From positions 248,001 to 312,000 of the forward strand of contig NZ_MTJN01000002.1 of the NCBI RefSeq assembly GCF_002017865.1: a stretch of 64,000 bases of DNA, written 5' to 3'. The stretch's first letter is position 1; each line of letters starts with the position of its first letter. The translations under genes and the position numbers were made by a program. The notes beneath the pieces are model-generated. The model was not told where the DNA came from, searched no databases, and saw nothing but the letters and a program-made list of their open reading frames with translations. This DNA comes from Rhodoferax fermentans. Its GTDB lineage: Bacteria; Pseudomonadota; Gammaproteobacteria; Burkholderiales; Burkholderiaceae_C. Shown piece after piece: positions 26,119 to 39,946 of this stretch.

Positions 26119-28008
26119 TCAGCCCGCCCCCCACATCAGGGCCAGCCGGTAGGTGCCCCAGCTGGCAAGGTAGGCCAGCGCAAACAGGTACAGCGTCACC
26201 AGCAAGGGGTAACGCCAGGAGTTGGTTTCACGGCGTACCGCCACCAGGGTCGAGATACATTGCGGCGCAAAAATGAACCACACCAACAGCGACAAGGCGG
26301 TGGCCAGCGACCAGCTGTGTGCAATCAGCGGGCTCAGCTGGGCCGCCACATCCTCACCGGTGGCCGACAACGCGTAGACCGTGCCCAGGGCACCCACCAC
26401 CACCTCACGCGCCGCCATGCCAGGCACCAGGGCCACCGCAATCTGCCAGTTGAAACCAATCGGTGCCACCAGCACCTCCAGCCAGTGCCCCAACATGCCG
26501 GCAAAGCTGTGGTTGATGGCCGCATCGGTTGCCCCTGCAGGCGCTGCCGGAAAAGTCGCCAAAAACCAGAGCAGGATGGTCAGCGCCAGGATGATGCCGC
26601 CCACCCGTTTGACAAAAATCGCCGCTCGCTCGTACAGGCCATGTGCCAGGTTACGCACATTGGGCAGGCGGTAGGCCGGCAACTCCATCACCAGCGGCGT
26701 CGGCCGTACCTGGGACCGCCACACCATCGCCACCGCCGCCACCGCCATGGCCGAGACAATGCCCCCCACATACAGGCCAAACATCACCAGCCCCTGCAGG
26801 TTAAACACCCCCCAGACCGAGCGACTTGGGATAAAGGCACCAATCAGCAAAGCGTAGACCGGCAAGCGGGCCGAGCAGGTCATCAGTGGCGCAATCATGA
26901 TGGTGACGAGCCGATCACGCCAATGGGTGATGCTGCGCGTGGCCATGATGCCCGGCACCGCACAGGCAAAACTCGACAACAGTGGAATGAAGGAGCGCCC
27001 AGACAAGCCCACCGTGCCCATCACCCGGTCCAGCAAAAACGCGGCCCGTGGCAAATAACCAGAGTCCTCCAGCACCAGGATGAAAAAAAACAGGATCAGG
27101 ATCTGCGGCAAAAACACCAACACGCCCCCCGCCCCGGCCAGCACACCGTCCACCAGCAGGCTGCTCAGCGGCCCGTCAGACATCAGGCCACGCACCCCAT
27201 CAGACAAGCCCTCGACCAGTGCCTTGATTTGATCCATGGGCCACACGGCCCAGCTGAACACCGCCTGGAACATCAGAAACAGCGTGGCGGCCAGCACCAA
27301 CATGCCCCACAGCGGGTGCAACACCACCGCGTCAATCGCATCGTCGGTATGCAGGCTGCCTTCAGGCTCCTGCACCGCCAGCTTGATCACACGGCGCACC
27401 TCCTGCTGGGTAGCCATCACCTCATCCACCTGTGGTGCATGCCAGGTCATCTGCTGTTTGAGGCGTTTTTTCGACTTGGCCAGATCCACCTTGGCCAGGT
27501 AGGTCAGCAGCTCCTGGGCGCCGTCATGGCGGATACCGACCGTCTCAATCACCGGCATGGCCAGCTCACGCGCCAGCAGCGCACGGTCTACCGTGATGCC
27601 ACTGTGGCGCGCGGCGTCGCTCATGTTCAACGCCAGCACCAGCGGCAAATTCAGCGCGCGTGCTTCGAGCACCAGGCGCAAGTTCAGACGCAGGTTGGTG
27701 GCATCGACCACACACACCACCAGGTCCGGCAGCGGCTCGTTGGGGCGCTGCCCGGTGACGATGTCGCAGGTGATCTGTTCGTCAGCGCTCAGCGCGTTGA
27801 GACTGTAGGCACCGGGCAAGTCCAGCACCACTACTTGGCGGCCCGAGGCGGTCTCCAGGTGCCCCTCCTTGCGCTCCACGGTGACACCCGCGTAGTTGGC
27901 CACCTTCTGGCGGCTGCCGGTGAGCAGGTTGAACAAGGCGGTTTTGCCACAGTTGGGGTTGCCCAGCAGCGCCACGCGCAGCGGAGGAAGGTGGGTGTGA
28001 TCCGTCAT
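26119..28008 (-). CDS. feoB: Ferrous iron transporter FeoB
   Basis: 629 residues. The N-terminal G domain has GNPNCGKT (15-22), a Thr in YAGVTVERKEG, DLPGAYSL and the guanine-specificity motif NMSD. A helical linker is followed by the membrane domain with two Gate regions (PLLSSFACAVPGIMATR; PGMAAREVVVGALG). It imports Fe2+ across the inner membrane. It is on the shorter side for FeoB because it lacks the long loops of E. coli FeoB. The C-terminal APQCIST segment carries a conserved Cys. It forms an operon with feoA upstream and the Cys-rich protein downstream. Confidence 0.95.
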   Translation of the reverse strand: MTDHTHLPPLRVALLGNPNCGKTALFNLLTGSRQKVANYAGVTVERKEGHLETASGRQVVVLDLPGAYSLNALSADEQITCDIVTGQRPNEPLPDLVVCVVDATNLRLNLRLVLEARALNLPLVLALNMSDAARHSGITVDRALLARELAMPVIETVGIRHDGAQELLTYLAKVDLAKSKKRLKQQMTWHAPQVDEVMATQQEVRRVIKLAVQEPEGSLHTDDAIDAVVLHPLWGMLVLAATLFLMFQAVFSWAVWPMDQIKALVEGLSDGVRGLMSDGPLSSLLVDGVLAGAGGVLVFLPQILILFFFILVLEDSGYLPRAAFLLDRVMGTVGLSGRSFIPLLSSFACAVPGIMATRSITHWRDRLVTIMIAPLMTCSARLPVYALLIGAFIPSRSVWGVFNLQGLVMFGLYVGGIVSAMAVAAVAMVWRSQVRPTPLVMELPAYRLPNVRNLAHGLYERAAIFVKRVGGIILALTILLWFLATFPAAPAGATDAAINHSFAGMLGHWLEVLVAPIGFNWQIAVALVPGMAAREVVVGALGTVYALSATGEDVAAQLSPLIAHSWSLATALSLLVWFIFAPQCISTLVAVRRETNSWRYPLLVTLYLFALAYLASWGTYRLALMWGAG

Positions 28009-28023
28009 GCAGGGCGATCTGGG

Positions 28024-28308
28024 TCAAAGCGGACGAACCTGAACCAGCGCTGCCTCGTGGCTGCGCAAGGCAAAGGTGGTGTGCCCCACACGCACTGCCA
28101 GCGGATCGTGCCCCGGATAACCGTGGGCGATCACCCGCACCACCTCACCAGGCAAAAAGCCGATTTCGAGCAAACGCAGCGCAATGCCGCGTTCTTCCTC
28201 ATCGTGGGTGCTGGCCATGCCCACCACCACGGCGCTCGCCTGTTTGGCCAGTTGGTCCAGACCGATGCTTGGTTGCTCGGGTGGTGTGGGTGGGTGCGGG
28301 GAGGTCAT
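28024..28308 (-). CDS. feoA: Ferrous iron transport protein FeoA
   Basis: About 94 residues. The SH3-like FeoA domain spans the C-terminal 70 residues (RLLEIGFLPGEVVRVIAHGY; DPLAVRVGHTTFALR). FeoA is a small cytosolic partner that helps FeoB function. The N-terminal 20 residues are Pro-rich and atypical. The start is uncertain: an in-frame ATG 39 bases upstream also exists and neither has a good Shine-Dalgarno. feoB begins 15 bases after the stop. I see no clear Fur box in the 80-base upstream gap. Confidence 0.88.
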   Translation of the reverse strand: MTSPHPPTPPEQPSIGLDQLAKQASAVVVGMASTHDEEERGIALRLLEIGFLPGEVVRVIAHGYPGHDPLAVRVGHTTFALRSHEAALVQVRPL

Positions 28309-28389
28309 GAGAACATGTGAAGCGAGAACTGTGCCGAGTTTAGTCATCTTCAAAACGGCGCCATCGCGCGCCCGGCACACAAGTGGCCG

Positions 28390-29604
28390 TTAAGCCGGCC
28401 CACCCCCATACAACCAGGGCTGATCCAGCAAGCGCTGGCCCAGCACACGCATGGCTAGGTCACGGCCCAGGCGCATCGGCCCGGTCAGGTGGTAAATCTG
28501 GCCATTCTGCAGGGCCCGTGACTGCACCTTGGCATTGCGCTGCCAACGCTGGTTGGCGTAATCCTGGATCAATGCCGGTACCCGGCCCAGCACAGCCTGG
28601 TTGCCCGGCTCTGCGCTGAACACGCCTGCGGCCCCCAACAGCTTGGCCAGTGTGCCAGCGTCTTCAATCGCCATCGCCGCGCCCTGAGCCAGGTACGGCA
28701 CCATCGGGTGGGCGGCATCCCCCAGCAGAGCCACCCGACCCAGCGCATGTTCGTGTGCACCGCGCATCGGCAGGCGGATGCTCAGTGGCCACAGCCGCCA
28801 GGCCTCGATGGCATGGATCAGGTCACGCAAGGGGGCGCAACTGCCCGCCACCACCCGCTGCAAATCGGCCGCATTGGCGCTGTGATCCCAGCTGGAGATG
28901 TCCCCCTGGACCTGACCGTGCACGATACCGACCACGTTCATCCAGCCCCCCCCACGCACCGGGTACTGCACCACATGCATACGCGGCCCGAACCAGGCGG
29001 TGACCTGCTGGGTTTGCAGATGTTTGGGCAAGTCACTTTGCTTGACCATGGTGCGGTAGGCCAGATGCCCGGTGGGCTGGGGCTTGCCGTCGTGCAACAG
29101 TTGCTGGCGCAGGTTGCTCCAGGCGCCATCGGCGGCCACCAACACATCAGCCTGCGGCTGCTGGCCGTCTTGCAATTGCGCGGTGACATGGGCCTTGGTC
29201 TGCGCCACGCTGGTGACCGCGTTGGCCAGATGCAGCGCCACATCACCCCGCTGCTGGAGCACCCGCACCAACAAAGCATGCAAATCTGCCCGGTGGATGG
29301 TGATATACGGTGCGCCATAACGCCGAACCATGTCCGCGCCCAACGTCAGTTCACCCAGTACTGTGCCCGAAGTGGCGCTGCGAAATTGCAAGCGGTGTGG
29401 AAACGCGGCCAAACCGGTCAGGTCATCTTTCAAACCCCAGCCGTGCAACACCCGCACCGCATTGGGTCCGAGCTGGATGCCCGCGCCAAACTCGGAAAAC
29501 TCGGCAGCACGCTCGTACAAAGACACTTTGGCGCCGGCCTGGGCACAGGCCAGCGCCGCAGACAAACCACCAATCCCCCCACCCGCAACAAGAACCTCAG
29601 CCAT
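28390..29604 (-). CDS. FAD-dependent monooxygenase (salicylate/3-hydroxybenzoate hydroxylase-like)
   Basis: 404 residues of the class A flavin hydroxylase family. The dinucleotide motif GGGIGGLSAALACAQAG is at about 7-23, the middle DG motif reads VAADGAWSNLR, and the second FAD motif is VALLGDAAHPMVPYLAQGAA (near residue 290). Enzymes of this type use NAD(P)H and O2 to hydroxylate an aromatic ring. Closest in style are salicylate 1-hydroxylase and 3-hydroxybenzoate 6-hydroxylase. No ring-cleavage gene adjoins it, so the substrate is open. The ATG at 29602-29604 places the FAD motif right at the N-terminus; the longer frame adds 20 unlikely residues. Confidence 0.85.
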   Translation of the reverse strand: MAEVLVAGGGIGGLSAALACAQAGAKVSLYERAAEFSEFGAGIQLGPNAVRVLHGWGLKDDLTGLAAFPHRLQFRSATSGTVLGELTLGADMVRRYGAPYITIHRADLHALLVRVLQQRGDVALHLANAVTSVAQTKAHVTAQLQDGQQPQADVLVAADGAWSNLRQQLLHDGKPQPTGHLAYRTMVKQSDLPKHLQTQQVTAWFGPRMHVVQYPVRGGGWMNVVGIVHGQVQGDISSWDHSANAADLQRVVAGSCAPLRDLIHAIEAWRLWPLSIRLPMRGAHEHALGRVALLGDAAHPMVPYLAQGAAMAIEDAGTLAKLLGAAGVFSAEPGNQAVLGRVPALIQDYANQRWQRNAKVQSRALQNGQIYHLTGPMRLGRDLAMRVLGQRLLDQPWLYGGGPA

Positions 29605-29717
29605 GACAACTCTTTCGTCGACCAACCATTGATCGTGGCGATTGTCGGCAAAGTCAGACCTCACTTATCAACCCGAGCACTTATTTTTTTATAGCTTGGC
29701 GGGCGTACACTTTGACC

Positions 29718-30164
29718 ATGGACGAAACACGACAACGCATTCAGCTGGTTCGACTTTTGTATGTGAGTCGGGCTGTGGGACCACAAACAACGGCGGTAAC
29801 GGACTCGATCCTGTCGGTCGCACAAAGTGCCAACCGACAGCGCGGCATCACCGGCGTGTTGTGCCAGGGCCAGGGCCTGTACTTGCAGGTGCTCGAAGGT
29901 GAGCGGGGTGTCATCAACGCCCTCTACAACCGCATCACGCAGGACCGGCGCCATCAGGATGTGCAGTTGTTATTGCTCGAAGAAATCAGCCAGCGCCGTT
30001 ATGCCGACTGGGCCATGGCCCATGTGCTGCTGGCCGACGATGACCCGATGGTCCAGCTCCACCACCCTGAATTCGACCCCTACTCGGCACCTGGCGCATC
30101 GGTGCTGAAGATGGTGGCGGACCTGGTGGCCAAAGGCGAACGCATTCGCAAGACCTCGGTGTAA
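29718..30164 (+). CDS. BLUF-domain blue-light photoreceptor
   Basis: 148 residues, almost all one BLUF domain, which binds FAD and senses blue light. The photochemical residues are present: Tyr15 in LLYVS, Asn39 before RGITGVL, Gln57 in YLQVLEGE, and Trp98/Met100 in YADWAMA. The RITQDRRHQDVQ segment is also typical. There is no attached EAL or cyclase domain, so signalling must go through a partner, as in short BLUF proteins of the PixD type. ATG 29718 is preferred to an in-frame TTG at 29712. It is divergent from the flavin monooxygenase and convergent with hrpA. Confidence 0.9.
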   Translation: MDETRQRIQLVRLLYVSRAVGPQTTAVTDSILSVAQSANRQRGITGVLCQGQGLYLQVLEGERGVINALYNRITQDRRHQDVQLLLLEEISQRRYADWAMAHVLLADDDPMVQLHHPEFDPYSAPGASVLKMVADLVAKGERIRKTSV

Positions 30165-30179
30165 ACCAAACAGGCTCAC

Positions 30180-30204
30180 GGTTGCTATGAATACAAAAGC
30201 AACC
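30180..30204. terminator. Hairpin between convergent BLUF gene and hrpA
   Basis: GGTTGCT (30180-30186) pairs with AGCAACC (30198-30204), followed by a second small hairpin CCAGC/GCTGG. No long T-run follows, so it is only a weak candidate terminator. The sequence shares CAGCCCTTAT with the dispersed repeat but not its full pattern. Confidence 0.35.
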
Positions 30205-30238
30205 AGCCCTTATAGCTGGGCCAGTCAGGCGAGCAAGC

Positions 30239-33200
30239 TCAGCCCAACTGCGCCCAAGCCTTCTCCAGCCGCTTGACACTCACCGGCTGCGGGGTGCGCA
30301 ACTCCTGGGCGAAGAAGCTCACGCGAAGTTCTTCGAGCAGCCAGCGGAACTCTTGCAGGCGCTCGTCGACCACGCCTTTGCGCTCGGCCACCAGGCGCCA
30401 GTAACGCTGCTCTAGCGGCAACAACTCTTTGAGGCGGGCGCTGTCGCGGGCCGGGTCGGCGCGGTATTTTTCCAGGCGGGCGGTGATGGCTTTGAGGTAA
30501 CGGGCAAAGTGCTGCAGGCTGCCCCAAGGGGTGACACTCAAGAACTTCTTGGGCATCAATTTTGATAGCTGTTGGGCCGCATCCGTCGAGGCCTCGGGCG
30601 CATTTTTGCTGTCCTTGATCTTGCGCGCGGCCACGGCGTATTCAACCAGGATGACGGCGCTCAGGCGGGCGACTTCGGTGCAGATCAGGGTCAAGCGCCC
30701 TCGCCCCTCGTCCACCCGTTTTTTGAAGGCAAATTCGTCGGTGGGCAGCGGGTCGAGCAAAAAGGCGCGGTCCAGCGCGACCTGGATGATCTGTTCACGT
30801 AATTCTTCCAGCGTGCCACCGGTGCCGCTGCCGTCAGCGTTTTTGCCAACCTGCATGTAGGTCACCGCCATTTTTTGCAGTTCCGGCACGTTCTTCTCCA
30901 AGTACTTGAGCGCGTCTTTGATCTGCAGCGCAAACAGACGACGCAGACCAGCGCGGTGTTTGGCGGCGGCCACCTCGGGTTCATCAAACACCTCGATGGT
31001 GACCGCATCACCGCCGTCGAGCAGCGCCGGGTAACCAATCAGGGTCTGGCCGCCTTTCTGGATTTCGAGCAGCTCAGGTAGCTCACCAAAGGTCCAGGCC
31101 GTGTGTTTGACACCGGCTGGTGTGGCCTTGGCGGTGGGTTCACTCACTGCTTTTTTTGTAGCCGCTTGCCCTTGATTCATAAGGGCTTGAGGCTGATTTG
31201 GCTTAGAGGCTTCTGGCGAGGTCGTTTTGGCCAGCTTGAGCCCGGCCAGCGCCTGAAACGCACCACGTGCCTGGGCGCCGAGTTCGGACTTCAGCGCGCC
31301 CAGGTTACGACCCTGACCGAGTTGGCGGCCATGCTCGTCCACCACGCGGAAGTTCATGAAGAAGTGCGGCGGCAACATGTCGACCTTGATGTCGGCGCGC
31401 ACCACGTCCACCGTGGTGGCCAGGCGCACCAGTTTGAGCACCGCCTCGATCAGCGAGCCGTGGCCAAACAGCGCAGGCTCGTTGAGCTGTGTCGCCATCT
31501 TGCTGGCCGACTCGGGCAGCGGCACCAGGCGCGAGCGCGGGCGCTGGTGCAGGGTTTTGATCAGTGCCTGGATCTTGTCCTTGAGCATGCCGGGCACCAG
31601 CCATTCGCAGCGCTCTTCGTTGACCTGGTTCAACACAAAAATCGGCACGGTCACCGTCAGCCCGTCTTTGGGGTCGCCGGGCTCGTGCAGGTAAGTGGCG
31701 GCGCAATCGACGCCGCCCAGGCGCACGGTTTTCGGGAAGGCTTGGGTGGTGATGCCCGCCGCCTCGTGGCGCATCAGCTCCTCGCGCGTGAGCAGCAAGA
31801 GCTTGGGGTTGATCTTCACCGCATCGCGGTACCAGGCCTCAAAGGTGAAACCACTGCACACTTCGGCAGGCAACTGCTGGTCGTAAAAAGCGTAGATCAG
31901 CTCGTCGTCCACCAGCACGTCCTGGCGGCGAGCCTTGTGTTCCAGGTCTTCCACCTGTTTGATCAGCTTCTGGTTGGCGGCCAGGAACGGCAGCTTGGTC
32001 TCCCACTGGCCACCGACCAGTGCCTCACGGATGAAGATCTCACGCGCACCGGGCAAATCGACCCGGCTGTAGTTCACGCGTCGGCCGCTGTAGATGACGA
32101 TGCCGTAGAGCGTGGCACGCTCCAGCGCGTTGACCTCGGCCACCTTTTTTTCCCAATGCGGGTCGAGCAGCTGTTTTTTGAGCAAATGCGCGCCGACCTG
32201 CTCCAGCCACTGCGGCTCAATCGCCGCGATGCCCCGGCCAAACAGGCGCGTGGTTTCGACCAGCTCAGCCGCCACAATCCAGCGCCCCGGCTTTTTGACC
32301 AGATGCGCGCCGGGGTGCGGGTAAAACTTGATGCTGCGTGCACCCAGGTATTCGCCGCCCGAGCCTTCGGTCTCCAGCTTGCAGCCGATGTTGCCGAGCA
32401 AACCCGACAGCATCGACAAATGCAGCTGCTCGTAACTGGCAGGTGTGGTGTTGATGCGCCATTTGTGCTCGGCCACCACGGTGTGCAGCTGGCTGTAGAT
32501 GTCGCGCCACTCACGCACGCGGCGCATGCTGACAAAGTTCTGCCGCAGCAGTTGCTCGTACTGGCGGTTGCTCAGTTTGTGCTCCGCGCCCTGCCCGCCA
32601 CGCGCGGTGTCCAGCCATTTCCACAGCTTGAGGTAACCAGAAAACTCGCTTTTTTCATCGTCAAACTTGGTATGGGCCTGATCGGCCTGCTGCTGCGCCT
32701 CCATCGGTCGGTCACGCACATCCTGCACGCTCAGCGCCGAAGCAATCACCAACACCTCGTCGAGCGCCTGGCGGCTGCGTGCCTCCAGAATCATGCGGCC
32801 CACACGCGGGTCCAGCGGCAATTTGGCCAGCTCACCACCCATGGCGGTGAGTTCGTTGGCGTCGTCCACCGCACCGAGTTCGTTGAGCAACTGGTAACCA
32901 TCGGCAATCGCGCGGCCCGAGGGCTTTTCGATGAAAGGGAAGTCTTCGACGATGCCCAGATGCAGCGACTTCATGCGCAGAATCACCCCGGCCAGAGAGC
33001 TGCGCAAGATTTCGGGGTCGGTGAACTTGGGGCGGCCTACAAAATCTTTCTCGTCATAGAGCCGGATACAAATGCCATTGGCCACCCGGCCGCAACGACC
33101 GGCACGCTGGTTGGCCGAGCTCTGGCTGATCGGCTCCACCAGCAGCTGCTCCACCTTGCTTCTGAAACTGTAGCGCTTCATGCGCGCCGTGCCTGCGTCA

Positions 33201-34168
33201 ATGACGTATCGGATGCCCGGCACGGTGAGCGAGGTCTCAGCCACATTGGTAGCCAGCACAATGCGCCGCCCGTTGTGACCGTCAAAAATACGGTCCTGCT
33301 CGGCCTGGCTCAGCCGGGCAAACAGCGGCAGCACCTCGGCCCCGCGAAACACCGGCTGGTGGCTCAGGTGGCCACGCAGGTGGTCGGCCGCTTCGCGGAT
33401 TTCGCGCTCGCCGGGCAAAAACACCAGGATGTCGCCACTGTTGTGCACATCGCGCCAAAGCTCGTCCACCGCGTCGGCAATCGCGTTGTTCAGATCGTAG
33501 TCACGCGCTTCCTCAAACGGGCGGTAACGCTGTTCCACCGGGAACATGCGCCCGCTGACCATGATGATTGGGGCTGGACCGTTTCTGCTGGCAAAGTGAT
33601 CCGCAAAACGCTGTGCATCAATCGTGGCCGAGGTCACCACCACCTTCAGGTCCGGGCGGCGCGGCAGGATCTGCTTCAAATAACCTAGCAAGAAGTCGAT
33701 GTTCAGACTACGCTCGTGCGCCTCGTCGATGATGATCGTGTCGTAGGCTTTGAGCAGCGGGTCGGTTTGTGTCTCGGCCAGCAAAATGCCGTCGGTCATC
33801 AGCTTGACCGAGGCGTCGCGCCCCAGCCGGTCCTGAAAACGCACTTTAAAACCGACCACCTCACCGGGCGTGGTGTTGAGTTCCTCGGCAATGCGCTTGG
33901 CCACGCTGCTGGCAGCAATCCGCCGCGGCTGGGTGTGGCCAATCAGCTTGCCGCGCGGCGCCGGTCGGCCATCAGCCAGGGTTTTGGGGTAATTACACAG
34001 CCCACGCCCCATCGCCAGGGCGATTTTGGGAAGTTGGGTGGTTTTGCCCGAGCCGGTTTCACCACAGACGATGATGACCTGGTGCGCAGCCATCGCCGCC
34101 ATGATTTCTTCGCGGCGCGCCGAGACCGGCAGGGATTCGGGGAATTCGATGTTCAGAGGTACAGACAT
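30239..34168 (-). CDS. hrpA: ATP-dependent RNA helicase HrpA (DEAH box)
   Basis: 1309 residues, the full HrpA length. Walker A is GETGSGKT (36-43), motif II DEAH is in [20 protein letters not shown] near residue 150, then [15 protein letters not shown] and QRAGRCGR, followed by HA2 and OB domains and the long C-terminal DUF3418 region. It unwinds RNA and rescues stalled or collided ribosomes. Two low-complexity linkers in the C-terminal half are encoded by copies of the dispersed repeat: residues about 990-1006 ([17 protein letters not shown]) and about 1188-1204 ([16 protein letters not shown]). They lie between structured segments, so function is probably retained. Confidence 0.96.
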   Translation of the reverse strand: MSVPLNIEFPESLPVSARREEIMAAMAAHQVIIVCGETGSGKTTQLPKIALAMGRGLCNYPKTLADGRPAPRGKLIGHTQPRRIAASSVAKRIAEELNTTPGEVVGFKVRFQDRLGRDASVKLMTDGILLAETQTDPLLKAYDTIIIDEAHERSLNIDFLLGYLKQILPRRPDLKVVVTSATIDAQRFADHFASRNGPAPIIMVSGRMFPVEQRYRPFEEARDYDLNNAIADAVDELWRDVHNSGDILVFLPGEREIREAADHLRGHLSHQPVFRGAEVLPLFARLSQAEQDRIFDGHNGRRIVLATNVAETSLTVPGIRYVIDAGTARMKRYSFRSKVEQLLVEPISQSSANQRAGRCGRVANGICIRLYDEKDFVGRPKFTDPEILRSSLAGVILRMKSLHLGIVEDFPFIEKPSGRAIADGYQLLNELGAVDDANELTAMGGELAKLPLDPRVGRMILEARSRQALDEVLVIASALSVQDVRDRPMEAQQQADQAHTKFDDEKSEFSGYLKLWKWLDTARGGQGAEHKLSNRQYEQLLRQNFVSMRRVREWRDIYSQLHTVVAEHKWRINTTPASYEQLHLSMLSGLLGNIGCKLETEGSGGEYLGARSIKFYPHPGAHLVKKPGRWIVAAELVETTRLFGRGIAAIEPQWLEQVGAHLLKKQLLDPHWEKKVAEVNALERATLYGIVIYSGRRVNYSRVDLPGAREIFIREALVGGQWETKLPFLAANQKLIKQVEDLEHKARRQDVLVDDELIYAFYDQQLPAEVCSGFTFEAWYRDAVKINPKLLLLTREELMRHEAAGITTQAFPKTVRLGGVDCAATYLHEPGDPKDGLTVTVPIFVLNQVNEERCEWLVPGMLKDKIQALIKTLHQRPRSRLVPLPESASKMATQLNEPALFGHGSLIEAVLKLVRLATTVDVVRADIKVDMLPPHFFMNFRVVDEHGRQLGQGRNLGALKSELGAQARGAFQALAGLKLAKTTSPEASKPNQPQALMNQGQAATKKAVSEPTAKATPAGVKHTAWTFGELPELLEIQKGGQTLIGYPALLDGGDAVTIEVFDEPEVAAAKHRAGLRRLFALQIKDALKYLEKNVPELQKMAVTYMQVGKNADGSGTGGTLEELREQIIQVALDRAFLLDPLPTDEFAFKKRVDEGRGRLTLICTEVARLSAVILVEYAVAARKIKDSKNAPEASTDAAQQLSKLMPKKFLSVTPWGSLQHFARYLKAITARLEKYRADPARDSARLKELLPLEQRYWRLVAERKGVVDERLQEFRWLLEELRVSFFAQELRTPQPVSVKRLEKAWAQLG
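30557..30605 (-). repeat. Dispersed palindromic repeat, diverged copy 5, inside hrpA
   Basis: On the coding strand GGCCTCGACGGATGCGGC is followed by CCAACAGCTATCAAAATTG. The left half has drifted; the right half is near consensus. It is translated in frame. Confidence 0.6.
31151..31200 (-). repeat. Dispersed palindromic repeat, copy 6, inside hrpA
   Basis: On the coding strand GCCTCAAGCCCTTATGAA is followed by TCAAGGGCAAGCGGCTAC and a run of A. It is a good match, read in frame as [14 protein letters not shown]. Confidence 0.78.
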
Positions 34169-34231
34169 TGGGGCGCCATTATCGATGGCTGTGTCAGGCG
34201 GCGGTTGGTGGGTAGCTGCTCACACCAGCAA

Positions 34232-34278
34232 AATTGGCATCTAGCCCTTTTAAAATAAGGACAAGCCGCTACTGAATA
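34232..34278 (+). repeat. Dispersed palindromic repeat, copy 7
   Basis: TTGGCATCTAGCCCTTTT, then AAAATAAGGACAAGCCGC and TACTGAATA, in the gap upstream of hrpA. Confidence 0.72.
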
Positions 34279-34387
34279 TGCAGCAATTCACAGGTGTTGG
34301 GTGGCGTGAGTTGGATGTGGCTGGTTGGGGCAGGATTGGCGTTGTATGGAAGGTGGAACGGTGCTCAGGCCGGACAGCTGTTGGCCG

Positions 34388-35374
34388 CTAGCTGGTCTGG
34401 TTCTTGTGTGGATAAATCAAGATTGAAAGCTGACTCTTGGCATCAGCAAGCTCTTGGCTGGTCAGCACGTACTGTGGACAGTCCGTAAGACGCTTCACCG
34501 CCAGATCAATGAACGCCCGGGCACGCGCTGGCTGCGAGGTGCGGCTGCCGAAGTACACAAAGTAGCTGGCAATGTCCGGCATCTGCTCCAGCAGAATCGG
34601 CACCAGCTGACCAGAGCGGATATAGGGCGCCGCTGTGGCACCGGCCAACTGTCCCAGCACTTTGCCAGATAGCACCGCGTTCAACTCCAGATCCACATCG
34701 TTGCTGATGATGGCCGGTACCACGGGTTGCTCGACCAGTTGCCCGTCCAGCACCACGTGCCAGGGGGCGAGTCGCCCGGTGGCCGGATGGCGAAACACAC
34801 TGCAGCGATGTGACGACAGGGCCGCCAGCGAGTCCGGCAGACCGTAGCGCTCAAAATAAATCGGCGCACCACAGATCACCAACTGAAGCGAAAACAATCG
34901 GCGTGCAATCACACCCTCGTCCGGCGAAGGCCCCAGGCGAAAACCCACATCAATCCGGTCTTCGACCCAATTGCCGACGCGATCCTCCAGCAACACATCT
35001 GGCTGGATGCCCGGATAGAGGTCACAGAACTCCTCGATCAACGGCCAAAGGATGGGCTGGAACGTGGTGCGCGGGCCGGCAATACGCAGTGGGCCGACGA
35101 ACTCATCCTTGGTGACCCTGGCCTTGGTCAGAGCGCGCTGCACCCCGAGCAAGGCAGGTTGAACCTCTTCAAGCAGCCGCTGCCCCGCGTCCGTCAACGA
35201 CATGACGCGTGTGGTGCGGTGAAACAGCCGCACGGCCAGATGCTTCTCCAGTTGCGCCAGCGCCTTGCTCGCGGCCTGGGGGCTTATCCCTAAGTCGAGT
35301 GCGGCCTTGCGCAAGCTGCCCAACTCGGCGGCCTTGATGAAGGTGGACACAGACCGTAGCTCATTGATGGCCAT
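34388..35374 (-). CDS. LysR-family transcriptional regulator
   Basis: 328 residues. The N-terminal helix-turn-helix reads FIKAAELGSLRKAALDLGIS and PQAASKALAQLEKHLAVRLF; the rest is the two-lobed effector domain. It is of the subgroup in which the first helix carries SVSTFIKAAE. The start MAINELRSV is chosen because AGGAG lies upstream; an earlier ATG has no such site. It is divergent from an aldo/keto reductase across a 125-base gap that probably contains its operator, so it likely controls the following island. Confidence 0.9.
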   Translation of the reverse strand: MAINELRSVSTFIKAAELGSLRKAALDLGISPQAASKALAQLEKHLAVRLFHRTTRVMSLTDAGQRLLEEVQPALLGVQRALTKARVTKDEFVGPLRIAGPRTTFQPILWPLIEEFCDLYPGIQPDVLLEDRVGNWVEDRIDVGFRLGPSPDEGVIARRLFSLQLVICGAPIYFERYGLPDSLAALSSHRCSVFRHPATGRLAPWHVVLDGQLVEQPVVPAIISNDVDLELNAVLSGKVLGQLAGATAAPYIRSGQLVPILLEQMPDIASYFVYFGSRTSQPARARAFIDLAVKRLTDCPQYVLTSQELADAKSQLSILIYPHKNQTS

Positions 35375-35451
35375 GACAGTAAATCTCCTGACCAACATTA
35401 TCCCTTTTTGGATGTCAATCTAACAAAGGTTTTGCAGCTATTCAGATGTGA

Positions 35452-36351
<900 letters not shown>

Positions 36352-36358
36352 GTTGTGC

Positions 36359-39890
<3,532 letters not shown>

Positions 39891-39946
39891 TTGGCCTGAG
39901 GTAACAGCTTGACAGGCGCCTGGACCAGCCAGCATGGGAGATCTGA

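Noticed and set aside
25930..28320. A 796-codon plus-strand frame opposite feoB
   Set aside because: His/Gln-rich antisense translation; feoA, feoB and the Cys-rich gene on the other strand explain the region.
30180..30225. Candidate further copy of the dispersed repeat between the BLUF gene and hrpA
   Set aside because: Shares only CAGCCCTTAT and a TAGC piece; the order and spacing do not match, so it is listed as a hairpin instead.
31103..33688. An 861-codon open frame on the plus strand opposite hrpA
   Set aside because: It is the antisense shadow of a clear 1309-residue helicase; its translation is His/Gln/Leu-rich with no domain.
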